Positions 39,165-50,600 of a stretch of 64,000 nt of DNA are shown here, piece after piece; within the stretch, counting starts at the first letter, position 1, and each line of letters starts with the position of its first letter. The notes beneath the pieces were generated by a model, which was not told the origin of the DNA, made no database searches, and saw nothing but the letters and a program-made list of their open reading frames with translations. Made by a program: the position numbers and the translations under genes. The stretch comes from Ancylobacter vacuolatus (lineage in GTDB: Bacteria; Pseudomonadota; Alphaproteobacteria; Rhizobiales; Xanthobacteraceae): contig NZ_JAUSUH010000012.1 of NCBI RefSeq assembly GCF_030813595.1, positions 124,001 through 188,000 of the forward strand, read 5' to 3'.

Positions 39165-40394
39165 ATGCTCGCCAATAAGCGCCTTCTGCTCATCATCGGC
39201 GGCGGCATCGCCGCCTATAAGAGCCTCGACCTGATCCGCCGGCTGAAAGAGCGCGGCGCCTCGGTGCGGGTGGTTATGACATCCGCCGCCCAGCATTTCG
39301 TCACGCCTCTGGCGGCCGGGGCGCTGTCGCATGACCGCGTCTTCACCGAGCTGTTCGACCGCGAGGCGGAGCAGGATATCGGCCATATCCGCCTGTCGCG
39401 CGAGGCGGAGCTGATCATCGTCGCCCCCGCCACCGCCGATCTGATGGCGAAGATGGCGCATGGCCTCGCCGACGACCTCGCCTCCGCCGTGCTGCTGGCG
39501 AACACCCGGCCGGTGCTGCTGGCGCCGGCGATGAACCCGGCGATGTGGGCCAACCCCGCCACCCGCCGCAACGCGGCCCAGCTGGCCGCCGACGGCATCG
39601 CCTTTGTCGGGCCCAATGCCGGGGCGATGGCCGAGCGCGGCGAGGACGGGGCCGGGCGCATGGCCGAGCCGCTGGAGATCGCCGCCACTGTAGAAGCGAT
39701 GCTGGCGGCCGGGGGGCCGCTGACCGGGCGGCATGTGCTGGTCACGTCAGGCCCGACGCATGAGCCGATCGACCCGGTGCGCTATATCGCCAACCGTTCC
39801 TCCGGCAAGCAGGGCCACGCCCTCGCCTCCGCCGCCGCCCGCGCTGGGGCGCGGGTGACGCTGGTGAGCGGCCCGGTGAACCTGCCCGCGCCGCCTGGCG
39901 TCACGGTGCGCCCGGTGGAAAGCGCGCGCGACATGCTGGCGGCGGTGGAGGCCGCGCTGCCGGCCGATGTCGCCATCTTCGCCGCTGCGGTGGCCGACTG
40001 GCGCGCCGCGAGCGAGGCGCCGGAGAAAATGAAGAAGGACGGCGGCGCCCTGCCGCCGCTGGCCCTGACCGAAAATCCCGACATTCTCGCCACCATCGCG
40101 CACCGGACGGCGGGCCGCCCGCGCCTCGTCATCGGCTTCGCGGCGGAGACGCAGAATGTCGTGGCCTATGCGCAGGCCAAGCGCGCCCGCAAGGGCTGCG
40201 ACTGGATCGTCGCCAATGATGTCTCCGCCCAGAGCGGCATTCCCGGCGGGGTGATGGGCGGGGATTCCAACCAGGTGCATCTGATCACCGCCGACGGCGG
40301 CGAAGCCTGGCCGCCGGCCTCCAAGGCGGAGGTTGCCGAGCGACTGATCGCCCGCATCGCCGCCGCGCTGGGCGAGAGGGAGAGTGAATCATGA
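39165..40394 (+). CDS. coaBC: Bifunctional phosphopantothenoylcysteine decarboxylase/synthetase
   Basis: 409 residues from [10 protein letters not shown]. The CoaC half (1-190) has [16 protein letters not shown], the catalytic-His segment [11 protein letters not shown] and APAMNPAMW. The CoaB half has [34 protein letters not shown] and [10 protein letters not shown]. It makes 4'-phosphopantetheine from phosphopantothenate and Cys, the middle steps of coenzyme A synthesis. It is followed by dut with a 4-nt overlap, the standard coaBC-dut pair. Confidence 0.97.
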   Translation: MLANKRLLLIIGGGIAAYKSLDLIRRLKERGASVRVVMTSAAQHFVTPLAAGALSHDRVFTELFDREAEQDIGHIRLSREAELIIVAPATADLMAKMAHGLADDLASAVLLANTRPVLLAPAMNPAMWANPATRRNAAQLAADGIAFVGPNAGAMAERGEDGAGRMAEPLEIAATVEAMLAAGGPLTGRHVLVTSGPTHEPIDPVRYIANRSSGKQGHALASAAARAGARVTLVSGPVNLPAPPGVTVRPVESARDMLAAVEAALPADVAIFAAAVADWRAASEAPEKMKKDGGALPPLALTENPDILATIAHRTAGRPRLVIGFAAETQNVVAYAQAKRARKGCDWIVANDVSAQSGIPGGVMGGDSNQVHLITADGGEAWPPASKAEVAERLIARIAAALGERESES

Positions 40395-40864
40395 GTATTG
40401 AGGTCACTGTGCGCGTGCTGCCGCATGGCGAGGGCCTGCCGCTGCCCGCCTATGCCACACCGGGCTCGGCCGGGCTCGATTTGATGGCGGCGCTGGCGGA
40501 GGGCGAGACGCTGACGCTCGCCCCGCTGGCGCGCGCGGCGGTGCCCACCGGGCTGGCGCTGGCGCTGCCTGACGGGTTCGAGGCGCAGGTGCGCCCGCGC
40601 TCGGGCCTCGCGCTCAAGCAGGGGCTGACGGTGCTCAACGCGCCGGGAACGGTCGATGCCGACTATCGCGGCGAGGTGAAGGTGATCCTCGTCAATCTCG
40701 GTGCCGAGCCGGTGGTGCTGGAGCGCGGCCAGCGCATCGCCCAGATGGTGGTGGCGCCGGTGACACGCATTCATCTGGTCGAAGTCGGGAATTTGGAGGA
40801 AACAACGCGGGGAGAAGGTGGATTTGGCTCCACAGGGCTCGACGGCCGGCAAATATCGCGCTAG
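40391..40864 (+). CDS. dut: Deoxyuridine 5'-triphosphate nucleotidohydrolase (dUTPase)
   Basis: 157 residues. The five dUTPase motifs are visible: [43 protein letters not shown] and the C-terminal P-loop-like GEGGFGSTG. It splits dUTP to dUMP and pyrophosphate, keeping uracil out of DNA and feeding thymidylate synthesis. It is translationally coupled to coaBC (ATGA overlap). Confidence 0.97.
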   Translation: MSIEVTVRVLPHGEGLPLPAYATPGSAGLDLMAALAEGETLTLAPLARAAVPTGLALALPDGFEAQVRPRSGLALKQGLTVLNAPGTVDADYRGEVKVILVNLGAEPVVLERGQRIAQMVVAPVTRIHLVEVGNLEETTRGEGGFGSTGLDGRQISR

Positions 40865-40873
40865 CCAAGAGCC

Positions 40874-41317
40874 ATGCCGCGCCTCTCCGATAAAAGCCTC
40901 CTCGCCATCGCCGCCGTCGTCGACGTCGCGCTGCACGCCCGCGGCATGCCGGTGGCGGCCAAGGCGCTCGCCGCGCGGCACGAATTGCCGCCCCGCCATC
41001 TGGAGCCGGTGCTGCAGGCGCTGGTGCATGCCGGGGTGCTGAAGGGTGTGCGCGGCCCGCGCGGCGGCTATGAGCTGGCCCGCGAGCGGCGGCGGATCAC
41101 GGTGGCGGAAGTGGTGCGCGTGGTCGAGGCCGAGAGCGAGGAAGCGCTGGACGCCTTCCCCGCCATCGTCCGCGATATCGTGCAGCCGGCAGTGGCCGAG
41201 GCGGAGCGCGCCTTCGAGGCGGCGCTGGATGCGGTGACGGTAGAGGATCTCTGCCGCGCCGCCGCGCAGAACACGCTGCGCAAGGGGATGCCCGAAGGCA
41301 TCGATTTCACCATCTGA
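40874..41317 (+). CDS. Rrf2-family transcriptional regulator
   Basis: 147 residues. The winged HTH covers MPVAAKALAARHELPPRHLEPVLQALVHAGVLKGVRGPRGGYELARE, typical Rrf2/IscR with the GPRGGY wing. The three Cys used by IscR to hold a 2Fe-2S cluster are absent (one Cys near residue 126), so it is probably a cluster-free member sensing a small molecule. It directly precedes the cysteine synthase gene, like CymR regulators of cysteine metabolism in other bacteria. Starts 9 nt after dut. Confidence 0.88.
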   Translation: MPRLSDKSLLAIAAVVDVALHARGMPVAAKALAARHELPPRHLEPVLQALVHAGVLKGVRGPRGGYELARERRRITVAEVVRVVEAESEEALDAFPAIVRDIVQPAVAEAERAFEAALDAVTVEDLCRAAAQNTLRKGMPEGIDFTI

Positions 41318-41339
41318 TTTTGTAGTTAATTTGTTTTCT

Positions 41340-41352
41340 CGACTTTGAGTCG
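41340..41352. promoter_or_regulatory. Inverted repeat in the cysK leader
   Basis: CGACT-TTG-AGTCG is a perfect 5+5 repeat with a 3-nt spacer. It lies in an AT-rich patch (41318-41360) between the Rrf2 gene and cysK, about 100 nt before the cysK start. It could be the binding site of the Rrf2 regulator or mark the end of the dut-rrf2 transcript. Confidence 0.4.
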
Positions 41353-41449
41353 TGAATATGTTAGCCCTGCCGGCGAAAACCGTTCGTTGAAGAACAACTC
41401 GCTACTGACGGGCCGCGCCAATTTGCCGGTCCGCTTGCTGGAGGCACCC

Positions 41450-42433
<984 letters not shown>

Positions 42434-42578
42434 GCGGACTTTAGTCCTTGGCCTGTGTAGCGCGCCCCCGGCCCTTCTAGTGCGACTCCGGCTTCGATAA
42501 AGTCGCGTTGATTCGGTGCCTCGCCATGGGCGGGGCGCCTGCCGGAGGGCGGCAGTCGGCAAGGGGAGGCGGGCGCGG

Positions 42579-45224
42579 ATGGCGCATCCGGCCGGCAAGG
42601 GCGGGACGGAAGACGGCTGGCGCCTCGACGCGCGCGCCGCCAGTGGTCCGCGTCCGGTTCCCAGTCTTGTTATCCGCCTGGCCCCGCGCCAGTGGCGACG
42701 CCTCGCCGCGCGTCTGCTGAGGCGCCTTGCCCGCCAGATGGCGCGCGTTCTCGCCTCTGCGCCGGCCAAGGTGGCGGGCGTGGCCGGTTCCGGCCTTGCC
42801 GCCCACAGCTTTCCCGCCCACGCCCAGCCCGCCGGGCAGCCCGCCGCCGACGGGCTGTTCGCCGTGCTGGCGGTGCAGGACCCGAGCGCGCTGATCGGGC
42901 TCGCCCTCGTCGTCGGCCTCATCGTCTTCGCCGCCACCACCGCCATCGTGCATCTGCGCTACCGCCGGCAGTCGCTGCGCCGCGAGGCGGAGGCGTTCGG
43001 CGAGATCGCCCGGCTGGAGGCGCAGATCGACGAGGCGCGCGCCCTCTTGATGGCCGAGCCGCAGATCGTCGTGGTCTGGCGCGATCCCGCCGCCGAGCCG
43101 GAGATCATCGGCAACACCCCCGCCTTCACCGGCGTCGCCGCCCCCGCGCGCATCCTCGCCTTTGGCGCCTGGCTCAGCCCGGCCTCGGCGGGCGAGATCG
43201 AGGCGGCGGTGGACCGGCTGCGGGCACGCGGCGCGCCGCTCACCGCCACGCTGGCGACGCAGGATGGCCGCTTCGTCGAGGCGGAGGGGCGTCCGGTCGG
43301 TTCGGCCGTGGTGCTGCGCCTGCGCGACATTACCGGCGTGCGGCTCGACCAGGCGCGCCTGGAAGCCGCCTATCGCGCCCTTGACGACGAGACCTCGGCG
43401 CTGCGCGCGCTGCTGGAGGCACTGCCCGCCCCGGTCTGGGTCGGCGGCGAGGACGGAAGGCTGCGCTGGAGCAATGCCGCCTACGCCCATGCGGTGGAAG
43501 CGCGCGACGGCCATGACGCCACCCAGCGCGACCTCTCGCTGCTCGACCGGCAGACCCGCAGCCGGGCGCAGGCGCTGCACGCGGACAGCCAGCCCTTCAA
43601 GGCGCGCCTGCCGGTCGTGATCGCCGGCACGCGGCAGGTGCGCGACGTGCTGGAAGTGCCGGTTGGCGGCGGCGCCGCCGGCATCGCGCTCGACGCCACG
43701 GAGGCCGAGACGGTGCGGGCCGAGCTCGCCCATGTCGTCGGCGCCCATCGCCGCACGCTCGACCAGCTGGCGACCGCGGTGGCGATTTTCGGCGCCGACC
43801 AGCGGCTGGTGTTCCACAATGCCGCCTATGCCAGCCTGTTCGAGCTCGACGCCGCCTTTCTCGACGACCGGCCGACCGACGGCGCGGTGCTCGACCGGCT
43901 GCGGGCGGCGCGGCGCCTGCCCGAACAGGCCGATTTCCGCGTCTGGCGCGAGGATCTGCATGGCGCCTACCGCGCCATCGAGCCGCGCGAGCACTGGTGG
44001 CATTTGCCGGGCGGGCGCACGCTGCGCGTCGTCACCGCCCCGAACCCCGAGGGCGGCGTCACCTATCTGTTCGACGAGGTGACGGAGCGCCTCGCGCTGG
44101 AAAGCCGCTTCAACTCGCTCACCCGCATCCAGAGCGAGACGCTGGACGCGCTGGCCGAGGCGGTGGCGGTGTTCGGCAGCGACGGGCGGCTCGGCCTGTC
44201 CAATTCCGCCTTCCGGCGGCTGTGGAATCTCGACAAGGCCGCGCTCGGCGCCCATCCCCATATCGACGCGGTGGCCGAGGCCTGCCGGCGGCTGACCGCC
44301 GATGGTGCGGTGTGGCCGACGCTGCGCGCCGCCGTTACCGGCATCGAGGCCCGGGTGCCGACCGAGTTCCGCATGGAGCGCAGCGACGGCATCATTCTCG
44401 ACGGTTCCACCCAGCCGCTGCCGGATGGCGGCACGCTGGTGACGCTGCGCGACATCACCGACAGCGTGCATGTCGAGCGCGCGCTGGTGGAGCGCAACGA
44501 GGCGCTGGTCGCCGCCGACCACCTCAAGAGCACCTTTGTCGGCCATGTCTCCTATGAGCTGCGCTCGCCGCTGACGACGATCATCGGCTTCGCCCAGCTG
44601 CTGGACGACACCGGCATCGGCCCGCTCAACCCCAAGCAGCGCGCCTATGTGAACCACATCACCGAGAGCAGCGCGGCGCTGCTGGCGATCATCAACGACA
44701 TTCTCGACCTCGCCACCATCGACGCCGGCGCGATGACGCTGGAGCTGGGCGAGGTGGACCTGCGCGCGGCGATGGAGGCGGCGGCGGAAGGCGTGCGCGA
44801 CCGCCTCGCCGAGGGCGGAATCCGCCTCTCGATCGAGCCGCCGCCGGCCGCCGGCACCTTCCGCGCCGATGGCAAGCGCGTGCGGCAGGTGCTGTACAAC
44901 CTGCTCTCCAATGCCGTTGGCTTCGCGCCCGAGGGCTCCACTGTCACGCTCTCGGCCGAGCGGCGCGACGACAAGGTGGTGTTCCGCGTGCGTGACACCG
45001 GGCCGGGCGTCCCGCCGGAAATCAGCGCGCGGGTGTTCGACCGCTTCGAGAGCCACACCGCCGGCTCGCGCCACCGCGGCGTCGGGCTCGGCCTTTCCAT
45101 CGTGCGCTCGCTGGTGGCGCTGCATGGCGGTACAGTGAGCCTGAGCGCGGCGCCGGGCGGGGGCACCCTCGTCACCTGCACCTTCCCCCGCGCGGCGGAC
45201 GCCGGCCGGGACGCGGCGGAGTAG
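42579..45224 (+). CDS. divL: Cell-cycle sensor kinase DivL (tyrosine in place of phospho-acceptor His)
   Basis: 881 residues from ATG 42579 with GGGGAGG upstream. A hydrophobic anchor covers about 95-125 (SALIGLALVVGLIVFAATTAIV). Several PAS-like modules follow (LLEALPAPVWVGGEDGRLRWSNAAYAHAV; LATAVAIFGADQRLVFHNAAY; LAEAVAVFGSDGRLGLSNSAF). The dimerisation helix reads GHVSYELRSPLTTIIGFAQLL: the usual SHELRTPL His is Tyr659 here, the hallmark of Caulobacter DivL. The ATPase N, G1 and G2 boxes are intact (NLLSNAVGF, DTGPGVP, GVGLGLSIV). In alphaproteobacteria DivL regulates CckA in the CtrA pathway. Gene order (tsaE downstream) fits divL. Confidence 0.88.
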   Translation: MAHPAGKGGTEDGWRLDARAASGPRPVPSLVIRLAPRQWRRLAARLLRRLARQMARVLASAPAKVAGVAGSGLAAHSFPAHAQPAGQPAADGLFAVLAVQDPSALIGLALVVGLIVFAATTAIVHLRYRRQSLRREAEAFGEIARLEAQIDEARALLMAEPQIVVVWRDPAAEPEIIGNTPAFTGVAAPARILAFGAWLSPASAGEIEAAVDRLRARGAPLTATLATQDGRFVEAEGRPVGSAVVLRLRDITGVRLDQARLEAAYRALDDETSALRALLEALPAPVWVGGEDGRLRWSNAAYAHAVEARDGHDATQRDLSLLDRQTRSRAQALHADSQPFKARLPVVIAGTRQVRDVLEVPVGGGAAGIALDATEAETVRAELAHVVGAHRRTLDQLATAVAIFGADQRLVFHNAAYASLFELDAAFLDDRPTDGAVLDRLRAARRLPEQADFRVWREDLHGAYRAIEPREHWWHLPGGRTLRVVTAPNPEGGVTYLFDEVTERLALESRFNSLTRIQSETLDALAEAVAVFGSDGRLGLSNSAFRRLWNLDKAALGAHPHIDAVAEACRRLTADGAVWPTLRAAVTGIEARVPTEFRMERSDGIILDGSTQPLPDGGTLVTLRDITDSVHVERALVERNEALVAADHLKSTFVGHVSYELRSPLTTIIGFAQLLDDTGIGPLNPKQRAYVNHITESSAALLAIINDILDLATIDAGAMTLELGEVDLRAAMEAAAEGVRDRLAEGGIRLSIEPPPAAGTFRADGKRVRQVLYNLLSNAVGFAPEGSTVTLSAERRDDKVVFRVRDTGPGVPPEISARVFDRFESHTAGSRHRGVGLGLSIVRSLVALHGGTVSLSAAPGGGTLVTCTFPRAADAGRDAAE

Positions 45225-45228
45225 AGCG

Positions 45229-46914
45229 ATGATCGACAACCGCAGCACGGGAGCCGTTCCGACCTCGCCGGTGGCGCATTGGGACGTCGTGCTGCCCGAC
45301 GAGGCCGCGACCGGGCGGCTCGCCATGGATCTCGCCGCCCTGCTGCGGCCGGGCGATCTGGTGACGCTGGGCGGCGATCTCGGTGCCGGCAAGACCACGC
45401 TGGCACGGGCGATCATCCGCGAGCTCGCCGGCGACCCGGCGCTCGAAGTGCCGAGCCCCACCTTCACCCTGATGCAGACCTACGACCTGCCGCGCCACCG
45501 CGTGGTGCATGCCGATCTCTACCGGCTCGGCGATCCGTCCGAGCTGGATGAGCTCGGCTGGACCGAACAGACCGACGGGGCGGTGACGCTGGTGGAATGG
45601 GCCGAGCGCGCCGAGGGCGCGGTGCTGCAGCCGGACCGGATGGAAGTGCACATCACCCTTCCCGCCGAGGGCGCCGAGAAGATGCGCCGGGTGCGCCTGT
45701 TCGGCTATGGCAGGATGGCCGGCGGGCTCTACCGCATGAAGGCGATCCGGGCGCTGATCGACCAGGTCGGCTTCGGCCCGGCGCAGCGCCGGCACCTCAT
45801 GGGCGACGCTTCCTCGCGCAGCTATGAGCGGCTGATCGGCGCCAAGCGCAGCGCGGTGCTGATGAACGCCCCGCGCCGTCCCGACGGCCCGCCGGTGCGC
45901 GGCGGCAAACCCTATAGCGCCATCGCCCATCTCGCCGAGGACGTGAAGCCTTTTGTCGCGATGGCGCGGGCGCTCCGGGCGCGCGGTTTCTCGGCGCCGG
46001 CCATCTATGGCGGCGATCTCGATGCCGGCCTGCTTGTTATCGAGGATCTCGGCCGTGAGGGGGTGCTGGAAGGCACCCCGCCGGCGCCGGTGCCGGAGCG
46101 CTACGAACTCGCGGTCGACGTGCTGGCGGCACTGCACGGGCAGGACCTGCCGTCGACGGTTTCCGTCACCACCGGCCTCGACCACCGCCTGCCGCCCTAT
46201 GATCTCGACGCGATGTTGATCGAGGTGGAGCTGCTGCTCGACTGGTACCTGCCCCATGCCGGCACACGGGTATCGCCGGACGCCCACCGCTCCTTCCGCC
46301 AGCTCTGGGCGGCGGCGCTGGCGCCCTCGCTGGCGCAGAAGCCGGTCTGGGTGCTGCGCGACTATCATTCGCCGAACCTGATGTGGCTGCCCGAGCGCAC
46401 CGGGCTGGCGCGGATCGGCCTTTTGGACTTCCAGGATGCGGTAATGGGCCCGGCCGCCTATGACCTCGTCTCGCTGGCGCAGGATGCGCGGGTGGATGTG
46501 GCCGAGGCGCTCGAACTCGCCTTGCTCACCCGCTATGTGAAGGCCCGCCGCGCGGGTGATGCCTCCTTCGACACCAAGGGCTTCGCCGCCTCCTATGCGG
46601 TGATGGGCGCCCAGCGCGCCACCAAGATCCTCGGCATCTTCGCCCGGCTGAACCAGCGCGACCGCAAGCCGGTCTATCTCGCCCATCTGCCGCGCATCTG
46701 GGGCTATCTCCAGCGCTGCCTGTCCTTCCCCGAACTCGGCGGGTTGGCGAGCTGGTACAAGGACCATGTGCCGGCGCCCGGCGCCTCGCGGCTGCCGCCC
46801 GGCGTGCGGCCGGCGGTGTTTCCCGTCGCGGCGAAAGCGCCGGCCGCCCCGTCTTCGGTGCCGTCCGCGCCGTCCCCCGCGTCTTCCACGCCGAACGAGC
46901 CCGGCCGTTCATGA
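45229..46914 (+). CDS. Fusion of TsaE (tRNA t6A ATPase) and AmgK-like sugar kinase
   Basis: 561 residues. Residues about 15-155 are TsaE-like: GGDLGAGKTTLARA Walker A (49-62), VPSPTFTLMQTYD and HADLYRLGDPSELDELGW. Residues about 165-510 are an aminoglycoside-phosphotransferase fold: DASSRSYERL, LLVIEDLG, LRDYHSPNLMW (catalytic) and IGLLDFQDAVMGP (metal). The first half helps make the t6A tRNA base; the second resembles AmgK, which phosphorylates MurNAc/GlcNAc in cell-wall recycling, fitting with murU next (4-nt overlap). TsaE-AmgK fusions are seen in related alphaproteobacteria. A Pro/Ala tail ends the protein. Confidence 0.9.
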   Translation: MIDNRSTGAVPTSPVAHWDVVLPDEAATGRLAMDLAALLRPGDLVTLGGDLGAGKTTLARAIIRELAGDPALEVPSPTFTLMQTYDLPRHRVVHADLYRLGDPSELDELGWTEQTDGAVTLVEWAERAEGAVLQPDRMEVHITLPAEGAEKMRRVRLFGYGRMAGGLYRMKAIRALIDQVGFGPAQRRHLMGDASSRSYERLIGAKRSAVLMNAPRRPDGPPVRGGKPYSAIAHLAEDVKPFVAMARALRARGFSAPAIYGGDLDAGLLVIEDLGREGVLEGTPPAPVPERYELAVDVLAALHGQDLPSTVSVTTGLDHRLPPYDLDAMLIEVELLLDWYLPHAGTRVSPDAHRSFRQLWAAALAPSLAQKPVWVLRDYHSPNLMWLPERTGLARIGLLDFQDAVMGPAAYDLVSLAQDARVDVAEALELALLTRYVKARRAGDASFDTKGFAASYAVMGAQRATKILGIFARLNQRDRKPVYLAHLPRIWGYLQRCLSFPELGGLASWYKDHVPAPGASRLPPGVRPAVFPVAAKAPAAPSSVPSAPSPASSTPNEPGRS

Positions 46915-47630
46915 CCGCCATCACCACTGCCATGGTGCTCGCCGCCGGCCTCGGCACGCGCATGCGCCCGATCACCGACCGCCTGCCCAAGCCGATGGTC
47001 GAGGTCAATGGGAAAACCCTCATCGACGTCGCGCTCGACCGGCTGGACGCGGCCGGTGTCACGACCGCCGTGGTCAACCTGCACGCCCATGCCGATCTGC
47101 TGGAGCGCCATCTCGCCTCCCGCACCCGGCCGCGCATCGTGCTGTCCGACGAGCGCGACGCCCTGCTGGAGACGGGCGGCGGCATCGCCCGGGCGCTGCC
47201 GCTGCTCGGGCCCGACCCGTTCTTCGTCGTCAATGCCGACACGATCTGGATCGAGGGCATTCGCCCGAACCTGCCCACGCTCGCCGCCCGCTTCGATCCC
47301 GCGCTGATGGATATCTGCCTGCTGCTGGCGCCGGCCGTGATCTCCATCGGCTATGAGGGGCGCGGGGATTTCCTGATGGACGGGGAGGGGCGCCTCACCC
47401 CCCGGCCGGAACGCCTTACCGTGCCCTTCGTCTATGCTGGCGCGGCGGTGGTTTCCCCCGGTATCTTCCGCGACGTGCCGGAGGGGGCGTTCTCGCTGAG
47501 CCGGCTGTTCCGCCGCGCCGCCGAGGCCGGCCGGCTTTATGGCCAGCGCATGGAAGGGGTGTGGATGCATGTCGGCACGCCTGAAGCCATCGCCGAGGCC
47601 GAAGAGGCCATTGCGCGCTCGAAGGACTGA
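46911..47630 (+). CDS. murU: Nucleotidyltransferase MurU-like (MurNAc-1-phosphate uridylyltransferase)
   Basis: 239 residues. AMVLAAGLGTRMRPITDRLPKPMVEVNGKTL is the nucleotidyltransferase signature with the catalytic Lys; ETGGGIARAL and FFVVNADTIW (metal Asp) follow. Pairing with an AmgK-like kinase by ATGA overlap indicates the cell-wall-sugar salvage route producing UDP-MurNAc, which bypasses fosfomycin-sensitive MurA. A sugar-phosphate other than MurNAc-1-P is possible. Confidence 0.88.
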   Translation: MTAITTAMVLAAGLGTRMRPITDRLPKPMVEVNGKTLIDVALDRLDAAGVTTAVVNLHAHADLLERHLASRTRPRIVLSDERDALLETGGGIARALPLLGPDPFFVVNADTIWIEGIRPNLPTLAARFDPALMDICLLLAPAVISIGYEGRGDFLMDGEGRLTPRPERLTVPFVYAGAAVVSPGIFRDVPEGAFSLSRLFRRAAEAGRLYGQRMEGVWMHVGTPEAIAEAEEAIARSKD

Positions 47631-47669
47631 CGCCGTGCCCGCCCCCCCGATGCCCCGTGGAGCGCGCGC

Positions 47670-50600
47670 ATGACCTCTGACGCGCAGCTGTCGCCTGACG
47701 CGCAGCGCCGGGGGCCCCGGCTGTTCTCCATTCCGCCCTCCGCTCCCTTCGTTTCTGTCCTGGCGGATGCGCTGCTCGATGGCGACCTCGTTCCGGGCTT
47801 CGCCCCGCGCGGCGATCCGCTGCTTCTGGCCACCGCCACCGTCTTCCTGCCGACCCGCCGCGCCGGGCGCCTGCTGGCCGAGGCGCTGCGCCAGCGCATG
47901 GGCGCGGGGGTGACGCTGCTGCCGCGCATCGTGCCGGTCGGCGATGTCGACGAGGACGCGCTGGCCTTTGCCGAGAGCTACACCGACCCGCCGCGCCAGG
48001 TGCCGCCGACCACCCGCCGGCTGGCGCTGGCCAGCCTCATCCGCGCCTGGCGCCGGGCGCTGGCGGGGCAGGATGGCCGCGTCGCCGTCGCCGCTGGGCC
48101 GGGGGCGGAATTCGCGCTGGCCGACGAGCTGGCGCGGCTGATCGACGAAATGGCGGCGCAGGAAGTGCCGTGGGAGCGGCTGGACGCGCTGGTGCCGGGC
48201 GAGCATGACCGCTACTGGGACATGGCGCTCGACTTCCTGAAGATCGCGCGCGACTTCTGGCCCGCCTTCCTGGAGGCGGAGGGCTGCGTCGATGCCAGCG
48301 TGCGCCGCGACCGGCTGATCGCCGCCGAATCCGAGCGGTTGGCGAGCCTGCCCGAGGGCGGGCCTGTCATCGCCGCCGGCTCCACCGGCTCGATGCCGGC
48401 CACCGCCCGGCTGCTCGCCACCATCGCCCATCTGCCGCGCGGCGCCGTGGTGCTGCCGGGGCTCGACTTCACCCTCGACCCGCGCTCATGGGAGGCGCTG
48501 ACGGACGAGCAGGCCAGCGCGCCGAGCCACCCGCAATACGGCCTCGCGCTGCTGCTCCAGCGCCATATGCGCGTACCCCGCGACGCCGTGCGCGAGCTGG
48601 CGCCGCCGGCCGCCCATGGGCGCGAGCGGCTGCTCTCCGAAGCGCTGCGTCCCGTCGCCTCCACCGAGCAATGGGCCACCCTTTCCGACCGGCTCAGCCC
48701 CGCCGCCATCGACGCGGCGCTGGCCGATGTGCGCGTGATCGAGGCGGAGGATGCGCGCGAGGAGGCGCTGGCCATCGCGCTCGCCTTGCGCGAGGTGCTG
48801 GAGACGCCGGGGCGCACCGGCGCGCTGATCACCCCCGACCGCGACCTCGCCCGGCGGGTGACGGCCGAATTGCTGCGCTTCGAGGTCGCCATCGACGATT
48901 CCGCCGGCGAGCCTTTGTCGGAGAGCGGGCCGGGCCGCTTCGCCCGGCTGGTGGCGGATGCCTGCCGCGACGCGCTGGCGCCGCTGCCGCTCTCCGCTTT
49001 GCTGCGCCACCCGCTCGCCCGCTTCGGGCTCGCCCGCGCCACGCTCGACGCCGGCGCCGACGCGCTTGAAATGATGGTGCTGCGCGGCCCGCGCCCGGCG
49101 GCGGGCGCACAGGGGCTGACCGAGGCGGCGGCGGGTTTCAACCCGCGCGATTTTCACCCGCGCGATCCGCGGGCGTCGATCGGCGAGGAGCGGCGTGCGC
49201 TGGCCGACGCGCTGGCGCGGCAGATCGCGGACGGCCTCGCCCCGCTGCTGGCGCTGGGGGAGGGCGAGCACCCCTTCGCCGCCCTGCTTGAGGCACACCG
49301 GGCCGCCATCGCGGCGGCGTGGAGCGGGCCGGAGGCCGGGGGGCCTGAGAGCGACTCCGCCGCCGAGGCGACCGCGCTGGCCGAGCTGGCGCATGCGTTC
49401 GACAGGCTGGCGGAGGGCGCCCCGCACGCGCCCGCCATGACGCTGGCCGACTATGCCGCCGCGCTGGTGCTGCTGCTCTCCAGCCAGCCGGTGCGCCCGC
49501 CGCTGCTGCCCGGCGCGCGGCTGCGCATTCTGGGGCCGCTGGAAGCGCGGCTTGTCGGCGTCGACCTCGTGGTGCTGGCGGGCCTCGTCGAGCAGACCTG
49601 GCCCAATGCGGTGCGCGCCGACCCCTGGCTCAGCCGGCCGATGCGCGCGGCGCTGGGGCTGGAGGCGCCGGAGCGGCGGATCGGCCTTTCCGCCCACGAT
49701 TTCGCGCAGGGCTGCGGCGCGCCGGAGCTGGTGCTGTCCTATCCGCGCAAGCTCGGCGGGGCGCCGACCGTGCCCTCGCGCTTCCTCCAGCGCCTCGCGG
49801 CGGTGAGCGGGGAAGCGCGCTGGAAGGCGGCGATCAGCCGTGGCGACCGTTTCCGTCGCCTCGCCGCCTTCATCGAGGAGGAGAAGCCGGCGGCCCGCAT
49901 CGCCCGGCCCGAGCCGGCGCCGCCGCTGGCGCTGCGCCCCAAACAGCTCAGCGTCACCGAGATCGAGACCTGGCTGCGCGACCCCTACACCATCTATGCC
50001 CGCCATGTGCTGCGCCTTTCCCCGCTCGACGGGCTCGACGAGGCGCCGGGCGCGGGGGAGCGCGGCAGCGCCATCCATGACGCGCTCGGCACCTTCGCGC
50101 AGGCGTTTCCCGAAGGATTGCCGGCGAACGCCGAGGCGGTGCTGCTGGACTATGGGCGCGCCGCCTTCGCGCCACTGGAACAGTTTCCCGCCGAGCACGC
50201 GCTGTGGTGGGCGCGCTTTGCCCGGCTGGTGCCGCGGGTGATCGCCTGGGAGCGGACCCGCCGGGAGCGCACGCGCCGCGTGCTCGCCGAGCAATATGGC
50301 AGGCTGCCGCTGGCCGGCGGGCGCTTCACCCTGACCGGCCGCGCCGACCGCATCGAGCAGCTGACTGATGGCGGCCTCGCCATTCTCGACTTCAAGACCG
50401 GCGCGGTGCCGACCGCCCGGCAGACGGCGGTGCATTATTCCCCGCAGCTGCCGCTGGAGGCGGCGATGGCGGCGCAAGGGTGCTTCCCCGATGTGCCGGG
50501 CGAAGAGGCCGCCGCGCTGGTCTATGTCAGGCTCGGCACGGCGGAGGTGAAGGAAGTGAGCGCGGTCGACAAGGACACCACCGCCGCCGGCCTCGCCACC

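Noticed and set aside
41318-41449. Riboswitch in the cysK leader
   Set aside because: The leader is short and AT-rich with one small inverted repeat; no SAM or other known riboswitch core is visible.
42477-45467. 996-codon open frame antisense to divL
   Set aside because: High-GC codon bias leaves long antisense frames open. The translation is His/Arg/Gly-rich low complexity, while the plus strand encodes a full histidine-kinase architecture.
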